Source of the DNA: Agathobaculum sp. NTUH-O15-33
GTDB lineage: Bacteria; Bacillota; Clostridia; Oscillospirales; Butyricicoccaceae
Assembly: GCF_033193315.1 (NCBI RefSeq)
Contig: NZ_CP136187.1
Coordinates: 496,001-560,000 of the forward strand
Length of the DNA stretch: 64,000 nucleotides
Direction of reading: 5' to 3'
Each line of letters begins with the position of its first letter. Positions within the stretch are counted from its first letter, which is position 1. Below are positions 26,316 to 35,338 of the stretch, one piece after another. The notes beneath the pieces were generated by a model. That model ran no database searches, was not told the DNA's origin, and saw only the letters and a program-made list of their open reading frames with translations. The translations under genes and the position numbers were made by a program.

Positions 26316-28262
26316 ATGTTTCATTCAAGTGGCGCGCACCGGGGCGCGCATACGGCGCATGGCCGCCGGCCCGGATCGGAAAAGAAAACGTTGCGTTTGC
26401 CTTGCCGCTATGCGGCCCTGCTGAACATCCCGCTGGCGCTGGCGCTGTCCGTCGTTATTTGGCTGCTGGTGCTGCAAGCGGCGCCTGTAATCCCGCTTAC
26501 GTTTTTTACAACGCCGCTGCTCGGTCTGCTCAACTGGCTGCCGGTCATATTGGTGCTTGGCGCGTGCGCGTTTTTGTTCGGTAATGTGTTTTCGGCCGCC
26601 GCGGTCACGCTGTTTGTTTTCGGCCTTGTGAATTTTGCCAACAGCATGAAGATCGACGCGCGGGACGATCCGCTTGTTTTGCAGGACCTTACCATGGTGC
26701 GCGAGGCGGTGCAGGCGGCGGGCGGTTATGATCTAACGGTGGACTGGAAGGCCGTCGGCCTATGCCTGTTTGCTCTGGCGGCGCTCATCGTGTGCGCTGC
26801 GCTGTTTCGCACGCGTCCCGTGCGCTTGCCGCGCGCGGGCAGGGTCGTCGGTCGTCTGGCGGGCTGCTTTGCGCTTCTCGGCACGCTGGTGGCGCTGACG
26901 CCCACCGTTTATACCTCCGCGGATATCTTCGCGGGCTTTCCGGTCACCAACCGATTTAATATGACCACGGTGTACGAGCAGGCGGGGTTCAACTATAGTT
27001 TTCTGCATACGGCGACCGCTTATTCGGTGCAAAAGCCAAAGGGCTTCGATAAAGCCGCGACCGAGCAAGCGATCGCGCAGACAAAAACGGCGGCGGCCGA
27101 TCCCGAGCGGGTGCACGTGATCTTCGTCATGAGTGAAGCGTTTTGCGATATCACCAATCACGACGCGTTCGATTGGTCGCCGGAAAACGATCCCTTGCGG
27201 AATTTCAATGCCTTAAAGCAGTCTGAACACGCGATCAGCGGCAGGCTGATCGTGCCGAACTACGGCGGCGGCACGGCCAACACCGAATTCGACGTGCTCA
27301 CCGGCATGCAGACCGCGCTGCTCAGCGAGACCGGCATTTCTTCCTTCCGCGCGCTGCACAAAAATGTCGGTTCTATCTTCCGTACTGCGGCGGACAGCGG
27401 CTGGCAAACGCAGTTTATCCACCCCGGCAAGGCGTGGTTCTACAACCGGCAAAACATTTACCGCTATCTGGGCGCGCAGGAGATCGTGTTTGAGGAGGCG
27501 TTCGCGGACGCCGCCCAGCGCGGCGGCTATGTATCGGACGCCGCGCTTACCGATTATATGATCGCGGACTTTGAAAAGCATAAGCAGGATGAAGCGCCGC
27601 TTTTCAGCTATGTAACGACCATTCAGAACCACATGGCCTATACGGAAAGCAAATACGGCAAGGCGGTCGATTTGCCGCAGCTTGAGCTCAAGCGCGAGAT
27701 ATCGGAGGAGGCAAAGACCATGCTGACCGTCTATACCTCCGGCGTGCGGGACGCGGACGCCATGCTGGGCCGTTTGACCGATTATTATGAGCAGCAGGAA
27801 GAGCCCGTGCTGCTGCTGTTCTACGGCGACCATCTGCCCAGTCTGGGCGAGGACTATATGTGCTATCGCGCGCTCGGCATGGATATGGACGCCGGCCCGG
27901 ACGAGCAAAGCTCGCTGGACGCCTATGCCCCTCCATACCTGCTGTGGGCAAACAGCGCGGGCGCGCAGGCGCTTGATTTTGCAACGCTGGCCGACCGCAT
28001 CGGCCTGCGGCCGAACGGAGACCTGAGCGCCAGCTTTTTGGGCGAAGCGGTGCTGCGCGCGGTCGGCTTGGGCACGGACGAACCGTTTTTCAGCTTTGTG
28101 GACGAGGTGCGGCGCGCGCTGCCCGTCGTGCAGCGCGGCGCGGCGATCGACGCCGCGGGCGTTTACCACGAACAGACCCCGGCGGAACAGGCCGCGCTGG
28201 TGCGGGAATATCAGGATCGGATATATTACCGGATGAAGTATGAGACCGTAGAGGAGCCATAA
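26316..28262 (+). CDS. Second LtaS-like sulfatase-fold membrane protein
   Basis: About 648 residues from ATG 26316. A basic N-terminus is followed by about five membrane helices, then an extracellular sulfatase-fold domain: VHVIFVMSEAFCDITNHD (first metal site), NYGGGTANTEFDVLTGM (nucleophile Thr in GGTANTEFD, the usual LtaS position), FIHPGKAWFYNRQNIYRYLG, and a C-terminal LLLFYGDHLPSLG (metal-binding Asp and His). It probably transfers glycerol-phosphate or a related group to a surface polymer. The ATG lies 7 bases after the -10 box, so the mRNA may be leaderless; TTG near 26391 is another possible start. Strong terminator downstream. Confidence 0.85.
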   Translation: MFHSSGAHRGAHTAHGRRPGSEKKTLRLPCRYAALLNIPLALALSVVIWLLVLQAAPVIPLTFFTTPLLGLLNWLPVILVLGACAFLFGNVFSAAAVTLFVFGLVNFANSMKIDARDDPLVLQDLTMVREAVQAAGGYDLTVDWKAVGLCLFALAALIVCAALFRTRPVRLPRAGRVVGRLAGCFALLGTLVALTPTVYTSADIFAGFPVTNRFNMTTVYEQAGFNYSFLHTATAYSVQKPKGFDKAATEQAIAQTKTAAADPERVHVIFVMSEAFCDITNHDAFDWSPENDPLRNFNALKQSEHAISGRLIVPNYGGGTANTEFDVLTGMQTALLSETGISSFRALHKNVGSIFRTAADSGWQTQFIHPGKAWFYNRQNIYRYLGAQEIVFEEAFADAAQRGGYVSDAALTDYMIADFEKHKQDEAPLFSYVTTIQNHMAYTESKYGKAVDLPQLELKREISEEAKTMLTVYTSGVRDADAMLGRLTDYYEQQEEPVLLLFYGDHLPSLGEDYMCYRALGMDMDAGPDEQSSLDAYAPPYLLWANSAGAQALDFATLADRIGLRPNGDLSASFLGEAVLRAVGLGTDEPFFSFVDEVRRALPVVQRGAAIDAAGVYHEQTPAEQAALVREYQDRIYYRMKYETVEEP

Positions 28263-28318
28263 AACAAACCGGCTCACCGCGCCTAGCAAGGCATGCGGTG
28301 AGCCGGTTTGTTTTATTT
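28259..28318. terminator. Strong bidirectional terminator
   Basis: A 20-bp perfect stem (28261-28280 / 28295-28314) with A- and T-runs on both sides, between convergent LtaS-like and acyltransferase genes. Confidence 0.93.
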
Positions 28319-29380
28319 TTGTGGCGGCGGTGTATCTTTGATCGCAAACAGAAAGCGGAGCGCTCGAAACCGTTTACACAGCGCATAGAGCAACGTGCTT
28401 AAAACGATGCTGCCCGATAAAATGAGCGCATATTGCAGGCCGCCCGGTCGGTCGGTCTGCAAGCAGTAAAAGCCAATGCAGACGATAATGGATTGGTGAA
28501 ACAGATAAAAAGGAAAAGACGATGCGGACAAGCGCTGGGTCCATTTGTTTTGAAAATTCAGGTGGCGGCGCCCCATGCCAAGGATGGCCAAAATGCAGAT
28601 CCATGAAGTGAAGAGCATGATGGCCCGGCTGCCTATGCCGCTCTTGAGGGAAACACGGTTCACCACGGTATAGGCGGTAAGCAAAGCCCCGGCCGACAGG
28701 AGAGCCAACCGGTACCGGCCGGTAAAAGCCTGTACCGGCTCTTCCGCCAATACGAAATAGCCCAATAAAAACAGAACCAGATATTCCCCAAGGCTTTTGC
28801 CGCCGATATCGAGCAGGTAGGAAAACGGCAATATCATGCAGCACAAGGGGAGGACCAGAGCCGCTGGTGTGTCATGCCAGCCGATCCGCCGTTTATGCGC
28901 GAGCCGAATGAGCGGCAGCGCGATCAGCGATATCAGAAATAAGTAGGAGATAAACCAAAGCTGCCCGGTGGTAAAGCCGCCGGTGTAGCCGGTTAGATCG
29001 GTTGGTTTGGTAAAGAACAGCAGGTATTGGCCGAAGTAGCCGCCCGTGTAGGCGTTATGAAAAACCTCTGCAAAGTAGGTTTGCATGGGCACCAGAAGCA
29101 ACGTGCCGGAGATCAGGGGCACGAAGAGCTTGGCAAACCGTTCCCGGATGTACGCCCCGGTGCTGCGCTTTTGCAGGGCGTACCGGGTGCTGATGCCGGC
29201 CACCACAAACAGCAGCGGCATGAACCACGGCGTACAGGCCAGCACAAAAACGGTCGCGGCCCGCATTTCCGCGCCCTTCACATAAAAGGGCTGGACACCG
29301 TCGAATATCCGGGCGGTGTGGTATGGAAAAAGCAGCAGCACGGTAAGCCAGCGCACATTGTCGATAAAGTGTTTTCTCAA
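28313..29380 (-). CDS. Acyltransferase family 3 membrane protein
   Basis: A 355-residue polytopic protein of about ten membrane helices, starting FIDNVRWLTVLLLFPYHTARI. That segment holds the family's conserved R-x-x-x-x-x-x-x-x-H acyl-transfer signature. GQLWFISYLF and SSFPFYLFHQSIIV are also typical. The family O-acylates sugars or wall polymers. It starts at TTG 29380 after AGGAGGG. It is monocistronic, with a strong promoter overlapped by a palindrome, so regulation by a dimeric repressor is likely. Confidence 0.86.
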   Translation of the reverse strand: MRKHFIDNVRWLTVLLLFPYHTARIFDGVQPFYVKGAEMRAATVFVLACTPWFMPLLFVVAGISTRYALQKRSTGAYIRERFAKLFVPLISGTLLLVPMQTYFAEVFHNAYTGGYFGQYLLFFTKPTDLTGYTGGFTTGQLWFISYLFLISLIALPLIRLAHKRRIGWHDTPAALVLPLCCMILPFSYLLDIGGKSLGEYLVLFLLGYFVLAEEPVQAFTGRYRLALLSAGALLTAYTVVNRVSLKSGIGSRAIMLFTSWICILAILGMGRRHLNFQNKWTQRLSASSFPFYLFHQSIIVCIGFYCLQTDRPGGLQYALILSGSIVLSTLLYALCKRFRALRFLFAIKDTPPPQK

Positions 29381-29398
29381 AGATTACCCTCCTGTATA

Positions 29399-29413
29399 AA
29401 TGAATAATTCATT
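29399..29413. promoter_or_regulatory. Palindromic operator at acyltransferase start site
   Basis: AATGAAT-A-ATTCATT, a perfect 7-bp inverted repeat just downstream of the -10 box, near +1 of the minus-strand transcript. TetR- or MarR-type binding is plausible; the regulator is not identified. Confidence 0.5.
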
Positions 29414-29416
29414 CAT

Positions 29417-29445
29417 ATAATACGCGTTCGCGGCGCCAATGTCAA
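29417..29445 (-). promoter_or_regulatory. Sigma-A promoter of acyltransferase
   Basis: On the minus strand, consensus TTGACA (29440-29445), 17-base spacer, TATTAT (29417-29422). Confidence 0.85.
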
Positions 29446-29462
29446 TACCGGCGTAGAAAAGA

Positions 29463-29490
29463 ACCGGCACAGCCATCAGGCTGTGCCGGT
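29463..29490 (-). terminator. Terminator of M16 peptidase gene
   Basis: A 12-bp ACCGGCACAGCC / GGCTGTGCCGGT stem, ATCA loop, followed on the minus strand by TTCTTTTCT. Confidence 0.8.
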
Positions 29491-29513
29491 CGTGCATACG
29501 TTTTGCGGCAAGA

Positions 29514-30763
29514 TCAGTTTTTAAGCAAGGCGCGGTAGGCGTCCTCGTCCTTTGGCGCGCCGACAACGGAAAGGGAAGCGCGGGAGAAGTCGAACACCTC
29601 GCGGGCCAGCTCCAGCACGCCCTCGGTGGTCACCTCATCATACCGTGCGAGCACCTGCTCGATCTTGGCGACCTCGCCGCGCATGGTCTCGCTTCTGCCG
29701 ATGGTCATCATGCGCGTGCCGGTGTTTTCAAGTCCCATCAGCAGCGTGGTCTTGACTTGCTCGCGGCAGCGGGCCAGCTCGTCCTGCGCGGGGCCGGACT
29801 GGCAGAACTCGCGTATTTCGCGGCAAATCAGCTCAAGCGCCTGCTGCTCGGTCTCCGCGCCCAACCCGACGTAGACGGACTGAATGCCGGTATCCAGATG
29901 CGCGGTGCCGAAGGTATAGATCGAGTAGCACAGGCCGTTTTGCTCGCGCACGGTCTGGAACAGGCGGGAGGACATGCCGCCGCCGAGAATGGAGGAAAGC
30001 AGGTTCATCTCAAACCGGCGCTCATCCAGAAGGGACACGCCGGGGAAGGTTAGGCACAGGTGGTTCTGCTCGATATCCTTTTCGCGCAGCACAATGCTGG
30101 GGTGATAAAGGGCGGGGGTCACCTCGTTGCGGCCTTCGCCGGGCATGGCGGAAAAAAGCTCGGCAATGTAATCGATATCCTCGTCCGAAAAGCTGCCGGA
30201 AATCGCGATGACCGTGTCCGCCGGCCGGTAATACTCGTGCAGGTAGGCGTGCATGGCGGCCGAATCGATGTGCGAGAGCGTTTCCGCCGTGCCGAGGATG
30301 GGGCGGCCGAGCGAGGAACCGGCATAGCAGGTCTCGAACAGCTTTTCAATGGCGACGTCCTCGGGCGAGTCCTCGTACATATCGATCTCTTCTAAAACAA
30401 CGCCGCGTTCCAGCTCGAGATCGCTCTGCGCAAACAGCGAGTTCATGAACATATCGGCCAGCAGCGAAGCGGCGGTTTTGAGGCGGCTGTCCAGCACCTT
30501 CATATAGTAGCAGGTGCACTCCTTATCGGTAAAGGCGTTTGCCTGACCGCCCAGCGCGTCCATCGCGATGGCGATGTGGCGGGCCGAGCGCTTTTTTGTG
30601 CCCTTGAAGATCATATGCTCGATAAAATGCGAAACGCCGCCGAGCGGCGCGGGCTCATACCGGCTGCCGTTTTTGACCCAAATGCCGATGGAAGCGGTCC
30701 GTACGGTATTGATCCGCTCCATGATCAGGCGCACGCCGTTTGGTAAAACTTTTTTTCGTACAT
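29514..30763 (-). pseudogene. M16 family zinc metallopeptidase, 5' frameshift in A7 run
   Basis: The main frame has the M16 zinc motif HFIEH followed by MIFKGTKKRSA and the downstream Glu region, then an inactive second half, about 406 residues. The normal family start MYEKK...LPNGVRLIMERI is split. ATG 30763 (with AGAGG upstream) is one base out of frame because the A-run at 30750-30756 has seven instead of eight A. Without it the frame must begin at a GTG with no binding site. M16 (PqqL/YmxG-like) enzymes degrade peptides. A sequencing deletion or true slippage site are both possible; the protein is otherwise intact. Confidence 0.85.
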
Positions 30764-30774
30764 TTCAAACCTCT

Positions 30775-30810
30775 AAAAAGATCGATCGGAGCCTGAGCCC
30801 CGATCGGATC
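30775..30810 (-). terminator. Terminator of LCP gene, abutting next gene's binding site
   Basis: GATCGATCGGAGC / GCCCCGATCGGATC imperfect stem with CTGA loop; the minus-strand T5 tract runs directly into the AGAGG of the M16 gene. Confidence 0.75.
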
Positions 30811-30837
30811 ATGATAAATTCTTACGCTGCAGCGTGC

Positions 30838-32046
30838 TTAATAGTAGACCTTGTTGCCGTTATCGTCCAGCCGGTAGCGGTCGCCGTCGATATCGATATA
30901 GTCTCCGGTCTCGGGGTCGTAGGTAGCGCCCTCCTCCGCGAGGGAGGCCGGATCGACCTCGTCGCTGTTGCCGCCGCCGTTCGTCGAAGCCGGGGCGGTC
31001 GGCTCGGTATCAAAATCAACGCCGCCCATGGGGCCGGTATTGGTATCGTCGCCCGCGCCGGTCTGCGGCGTGTGGGCGGACGAGGTGTCGCCGGGGAATA
31101 CATCGTCATAGATAAACTTTTGGATATGATCGGCCGCCACGTCGAGGTCGAACAGGATATACTCGCCCGATGAACCGGCGTATTCCCATTCGCCGTCCAG
31201 CGGAAGCCGGGTATGGGACAGCGCGGGCATACCGTTTTTGACCGCGCCGACGATCAGCGGCGCGATCTTGCTCACCGAGAGCGAGGTGGTGACGTTCGGC
31301 ATCAGCTTTTGCATCAAGCCCAGCAGCTTGCTGGCGTTCAGGTTCTGCACCTCGTCGAACAGGGCCGAGAGAACGACGCTTTGCCGCTCCACGCGGCCCC
31401 AGTCGTCGCCCGTGCCGCCCTTGCGGATGCGGCTGTAACAAAGCGCTTGCACGCCGTCCAGCTTCTGCTCGCCTGCGGCGGCGACGGGCTCAAAGGTCTT
31501 GCCCTGCTCGATACCGTAGTCGCGGATGACGCGGTTAAGTTCCGTGAGCTCGTTGTCCTTCACGTTGACGGTCACGCCTTCCAGCGCGTCGATGATGGTG
31601 ACGAGCTGTTCAAAATCGACCGCGATATAATCGCTGATATCGGTGCCGAAATTTTCGTTCAGCGTGCGGATGGCAAGCGAGGGGCCGCCCTCAAAATAGG
31701 CGGCGTTGAGCTTTTGGCTGCCGTGGCCGTCGATGGGGACGAGGCTGTCCCGCATCAGGCTGATCAGCTTGATCTTGCCGCGCGTGTTGTCCACCGTGAC
31801 AATCATGACGCAGTCCGAATGGGACTGTGTGTCCCCTTCGCGGGTATCCAGTCCAAACAGGGCGATATTCGTGATGTTCTCATCCGCCTGCACGCCCGCG
31901 GCCAGATCCTGCCCGAAGAGGGAGGAATCGTAATTGTAGCCGAAGAAGGTGCGGTAGGCATAAAGCCCGATGCAGATTAGGATCGCGAGAATGACGACGA
32001 CGGAGAGCACGCGCACAAGCGTGCGCTGCAAGCGTTTGACAGACAT
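30838..32046 (-). CDS. LytR-CpsA-Psr (LCP) family wall-polymer ligase
   Basis: A 402-residue protein: short cytosolic N-terminus, one membrane helix (about 12-32), LCP domain (about 55-260) with NIALFGLDTREGDTQSHSD, VTVD..RGKIKLISLMRDSLV, KLNAAYFEGGP and the arginine-rich CYSRIRKGGTGDDWGRVERQ. An Asp/Thr/Gly-rich tail follows. LCP enzymes attach teichoic-acid-like glycopolymers to peptidoglycan. It begins 6 bases after the pyk stop with a weak binding site, so it is probably expressed by read-through from pyk. Confidence 0.92.
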   Translation of the reverse strand: MSVKRLQRTLVRVLSVVVILAILICIGLYAYRTFFGYNYDSSLFGQDLAAGVQADENITNIALFGLDTREGDTQSHSDCVMIVTVDNTRGKIKLISLMRDSLVPIDGHGSQKLNAAYFEGGPSLAIRTLNENFGTDISDYIAVDFEQLVTIIDALEGVTVNVKDNELTELNRVIRDYGIEQGKTFEPVAAAGEQKLDGVQALCYSRIRKGGTGDDWGRVERQSVVLSALFDEVQNLNASKLLGLMQKLMPNVTTSLSVSKIAPLIVGAVKNGMPALSHTRLPLDGEWEYAGSSGEYILFDLDVAADHIQKFIYDDVFPGDTSSAHTPQTGAGDDTNTGPMGGVDFDTEPTAPASTNGGGNSDEVDPASLAEEGATYDPETGDYIDIDGDRYRLDDNGNKVYY

Positions 32047-32052
32047 GTTTTA

Positions 32053-33519
32053 TCAGTCCCGGAAGCCTTGCGCGAGAATCTGCTCGGTCAGTTGCAGCAC
32101 GCGCAGGGTATTCGTATAGTTGACCTTGCCGACCGGCATGCCGGCGGTCACGGTGATGATATCGCTAGCCTTGCAGCCGCAGGCCTTGACGGCCGCATGG
32201 GCGGAAAGCTCGAACAGCTGGGTGCCGGAAGAAGGCCGCTGAGGAACCAGAATCGGGATGACGCCCCAGCTCATCGTCAGGCGGTGGAACGTTTTCTCGC
32301 TCGGCGTTGCGCCGACGATCGGCGCGCCCGGACGGTAGGTGGAAACGGCGCGCGCGGTCGAGCCGGACTCCGTAAAGGCGACGATGCACTTCGCGCCCAG
32401 ATCGTGCGAGGTGGAGCAGGTCGCGTGCGCGATGGCGTTGGTCTTGTCATCGCCCGAAACGTCCATGTTCTGGAATTCAAGGCGGGTGGTGCGGCGGCGG
32501 TCGTAATGAATGGTGCGCTCCGCGTTCTCCGCGATCATGCTCATCGTGCGAACGGTCTCGACCGGATATTTGCCGACCGAGGTCTCGCCCGAAAGCATGA
32601 TGGCCGAGGTGCCGTCGTAAACGGCGTTGGCAACGTCGGATACCTCCGCGCGGGTCGGGCGCGGGTTTTTAGCCATGCTTTCAAGCATCTGCGTGGCCGT
32701 GACGACGCGCTTGCCGCGCGAAATGCAGGTCTTGATCAGGCACTTCTGGATTTCGGGCAGTTCCTCAAAGGGAACCTCCACGCCCAGATCGCCGCGGGCG
32801 ACCATGACGCCGTTGGCTTCGTCCAAAATCTCCTGTACGTTGCGCACGCCTTCCATGTTTTCGATCTTGGCGATAATCTCAACGTCCTCTTTTCCACAGG
32901 CCTTGAGGATGCCCTTGATATCGCGCACATCCTGCGCGGTGCGGCAGAAGGAGGCGGCGATAAAGTCAATATCCTGCGACAGGCCGAATTCGATATCGGA
33001 CTTGTCCTTTTCGGAGAGGTAGGGCATGTTCAGCTTGATGCCCGGCACGTTGACCGACTTGCGGTTGGAAAGCGGGCCGTTGTTCAGCGCGCGGCACACG
33101 ATATCGGTGCCGTTCTTTACCTCGGTCACGTCGAACGCGACAAGGCCGTCGTCGATCAGCAGACGGGTGCCGACCTTGACGTCCATCGGCAGGCCGGTAT
33201 AGGTGATGGAAACGATGGACTCGTCCCCTTCGACGTCGCGGGTGGTAAGGGTGAACGCCTGTCCCTCTTGAATGTCGATACGGTCGTTTTGAAAAGTCTT
33301 GATGCGGATCTCCGGGCCCTTGGTATCCAGCATGATGCCGACCGGCACGCCGAGCGCGCGGCGGGTCTCCTTGATCGCATCCATACGTGCCTTGTGTTCC
33401 TCATGGTTGCCGTGGCTGAAATTCAGGCGCGCCACATTCATACCGGCCTTCATCAGTTCGGCCAGCACGGGGCCCTCTGTCGCCGGGCCAAGCGTGCAGA
33501 TGATCTTAGTTTTACGCAT
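32053..33519 (-). CDS. pyk: Pyruvate kinase
   Basis: A 488-residue enzyme with N-terminal TKIICTLGPA, B domain, catalytic lid segment, KIENMEGVRNVQEIL, the signature VMVARGDLGVEVPFEELP, and the allosteric C-terminal domain. It lacks the extra PEP-utiliser domain seen in many Bacilli. It converts PEP and ADP to pyruvate and ATP in glycolysis. ATG follows an AGAGGG region. Cotranscribed with the LCP gene, an unusual pairing. Confidence 0.96.
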   Translation of the reverse strand: MRKTKIICTLGPATEGPVLAELMKAGMNVARLNFSHGNHEEHKARMDAIKETRRALGVPVGIMLDTKGPEIRIKTFQNDRIDIQEGQAFTLTTRDVEGDESIVSITYTGLPMDVKVGTRLLIDDGLVAFDVTEVKNGTDIVCRALNNGPLSNRKSVNVPGIKLNMPYLSEKDKSDIEFGLSQDIDFIAASFCRTAQDVRDIKGILKACGKEDVEIIAKIENMEGVRNVQEILDEANGVMVARGDLGVEVPFEELPEIQKCLIKTCISRGKRVVTATQMLESMAKNPRPTRAEVSDVANAVYDGTSAIMLSGETSVGKYPVETVRTMSMIAENAERTIHYDRRRTTRLEFQNMDVSGDDKTNAIAHATCSTSHDLGAKCIVAFTESGSTARAVSTYRPGAPIVGATPSEKTFHRLTMSWGVIPILVPQRPSSGTQLFELSAHAAVKACGCKASDIITVTAGMPVGKVNYTNTLRVLQLTEQILAQGFRD

Positions 33520-33580
33520 CGTTTCCGTTTCCCTCTCTCTTAAACGATTTTCATCACTCTGATAACTTTTTAACGCATCT

Positions 33581-33609
33581 ATTTTAACAGTTTTCGCGGC
33601 CTAATGCAA
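33581..33609 (-). promoter_or_regulatory. Promoter of pyk
   Basis: On the minus strand, TTGCAT (33604-33609), 17-base spacer, TAAAAT (33581-33586). Confidence 0.6.
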
Positions 33610-33677
33610 TCTTCCGCGCGGCGTCGGGTTCAATTTCATGCTTTTCTACAAAAAACGGCGGACAGGTATCAAACATC

Positions 33678-33706
33678 TTGTGTTTTCTGATACGGTTTAG
33701 TATAAT
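33678..33706 (+). promoter_or_regulatory. Promoter of the nucleotidyltransferase gene
   Basis: TTGTGT (33678-33683), 17-base spacer, TATAAT (33701-33706). Confidence 0.7.
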
Positions 33707-33775
33707 AAATGAAGCAAGAACCGCCGGATATTTACGGCTTGTTCACATTTTGCGGAGAAACAGGGGAAATTATTT

Positions 33776-34702
33776 ATGGCAAAGCCTATTTTGGTAATTA
33801 TGGCCGCCGGGATGGGATCCCGTTACGGCGGTCTCAAGCAGATCGATCCGGTCGGCCCGGATGGGCAGATCATTCTGGATTATACGCTTTACGACGCGTT
33901 CCGCGCCGGGTTCCGGCGCGCGGTGTTCATCATTCGCCCCGAATTGAAAAAGGCGTTCGAGAACGCCATCGGACGGCGCGCGCGAAAGCTGATGCAGATC
34001 GATTACGCCTACCAAACGCTGGACCGCCTGCCCGCGGGCCTTACGGCGCCCGAGGGGCGTGAAAAGCCGCTCGGCACGGCGCACGCCGTATGGTGCGCGA
34101 AGGACCTGTTTGCGGGCGCGCCGGTCGCGGTCGTCAACGCGGATGATTTTTACGGGGCGGACGCATTCCAAAAGGTATATGCCTATCTGGAAAGCGCGCG
34201 GGACGACGGCGTGGGCCGCTACTGCATGGTGGGCTACCGCGTGGAAAACACGCTGACCGAAAACGGTACGGTATCGCGCGGCGTGTGCACGACCGATGCA
34301 AACAGCATGCTAACCGATATCGTGGAGCGCACCGCCATCAAGCGGGACGCGGACGGCGTGATCCGCTGCGCGCCGGACGGCGACTTGCCCGAGACCGCGC
34401 TGCCCGAAGGCACGCTGATCTCGCTGAACCTGTGGGGCTTCACCCCTTCGTTCGCGGAGGAGCTGGACGCGGGCCTTCGCCGCTTTTTCGCCGAACGGCT
34501 GCCCGCAAACCCGATGAAGGGCGAATATTACCTGCCCTTCGCGGTGGACGAGCTGCTGCGCGCGGGCAAAGCGACCGCCAAGGTGCTTTCCACCGTGGCG
34601 CGCTGGTACGGCGTGACGTATCGGGAGGACAAGCCCATTGTAGAGGAGGCCATCCGCCGCATGACCGCCGAAGGGCTGTACCCCGAAAAGGCTGAAAATT
34701 AA
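33776..34702 (+). CDS. Sugar-phosphate nucleotidyltransferase family protein
   Basis: A 308-residue GT-A fold protein. The N-terminal loop VIMAAGMGSRYGGLKQIDPVG matches the G-x-G-x-R nucleotide site, GTAHAVWCAKD binds the base or sugar, and VVNADDFYGADAF carries the metal-binding Asp pair. It would transfer a nucleotide to a sugar-1-phosphate or similar substrate. The family is not the classical RmlA or GlmU, and its substrate is undefined. Own promoter; followed 12 bases later by an unknown gene with GGAG. Confidence 0.86.
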   Translation: MAKPILVIMAAGMGSRYGGLKQIDPVGPDGQIILDYTLYDAFRAGFRRAVFIIRPELKKAFENAIGRRARKLMQIDYAYQTLDRLPAGLTAPEGREKPLGTAHAVWCAKDLFAGAPVAVVNADDFYGADAFQKVYAYLESARDDGVGRYCMVGYRVENTLTENGTVSRGVCTTDANSMLTDIVERTAIKRDADGVIRCAPDGDLPETALPEGTLISLNLWGFTPSFAEELDAGLRRFFAERLPANPMKGEYYLPFAVDELLRAGKATAKVLSTVARWYGVTYREDKPIVEEAIRRMTAEGLYPEKAEN

Positions 34703-34714
34703 GGAGCAACGAAA

Positions 34715-35224
34715 ATGGATTTTTCCACGGAGTTTATCGCCCTGCGCGACCGCCTGCGAGCGGGACAGGATGCTAAGTTTGAAAGCACCGAAAACATGTC
34801 GCTTTTGGGCCGTATGGCCGCGCTGTACAGCACGTTCAGCCTGAAGGAAGAGCGCAAAATCCTCGGCATCATGCCGACCGGCGGCACCAGCCACGCGCAC
34901 GAGTACCGCGCGCTGTTCGCCGCGCCCACCCTTGACGAAACGGGCCTGAACGATTGGTGGGAATACGCCAAACAACTGGAAAACGATTTGGTGGAGGCCG
35001 ATCTGTCGCATGAGTTTTCCATCATTTCGCTCATTTTAGTCGCGGAGCAGCTCGACCGGACGGTGCAGAAAAAGCTGAAACGACTGGGGCAGGAGCGGCA
35101 TTACGATAAACCGCAAAACGGCTGGAGCACCATCCGCTTCGCCGTGGTCGAGCTTCCGGCGCGTAAGATCCATACCAACCGCATGGGCGAACCGCTCAAG
35201 AACATCCTGAAGCCCTTGCTGTAA
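34715..35224 (+). CDS. Conserved-looking protein of unknown function
   Basis: A 169-residue soluble protein with AAGGAG upstream at good spacing. It is predominantly helical, with charged helices, a MPTGGTSHAHEY turn and a C-terminal basic PARKIHTNRMGEPLKNILKPLL. No family recognised. It is in an operon with the nucleotidyltransferase, which may hint at a shared pathway. Confidence 0.7.
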   Translation: MDFSTEFIALRDRLRAGQDAKFESTENMSLLGRMAALYSTFSLKEERKILGIMPTGGTSHAHEYRALFAAPTLDETGLNDWWEYAKQLENDLVEADLSHEFSIISLILVAEQLDRTVQKKLKRLGQERHYDKPQNGWSTIRFAVVELPARKIHTNRMGEPLKNILKPLL

Positions 35225-35240
35225 AAAACGCAAAAAAAGC

Positions 35241-35269
35241 TTGAAAAAGCATCATATCTGTGATATAGT
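35241..35269 (+). promoter_or_regulatory. Promoter of secG
   Basis: TTGAAA (35241-35246), 17-base spacer, TATAGT (35264-35269). Confidence 0.65.
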
Positions 35270-35338
35270 ACCATATACGCACGGATATGCGCGCTCCTTT
35301 TGCGGGCGCGGTACGGATATTTTGGAGGAATGGAAAAC

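Noticed and set aside
32068..33543. A 491-residue frame opposite pyruvate kinase
   Set aside because: The minus strand encodes complete pyruvate kinase; the opposite frame is a GC-rich shadow without a start signal.
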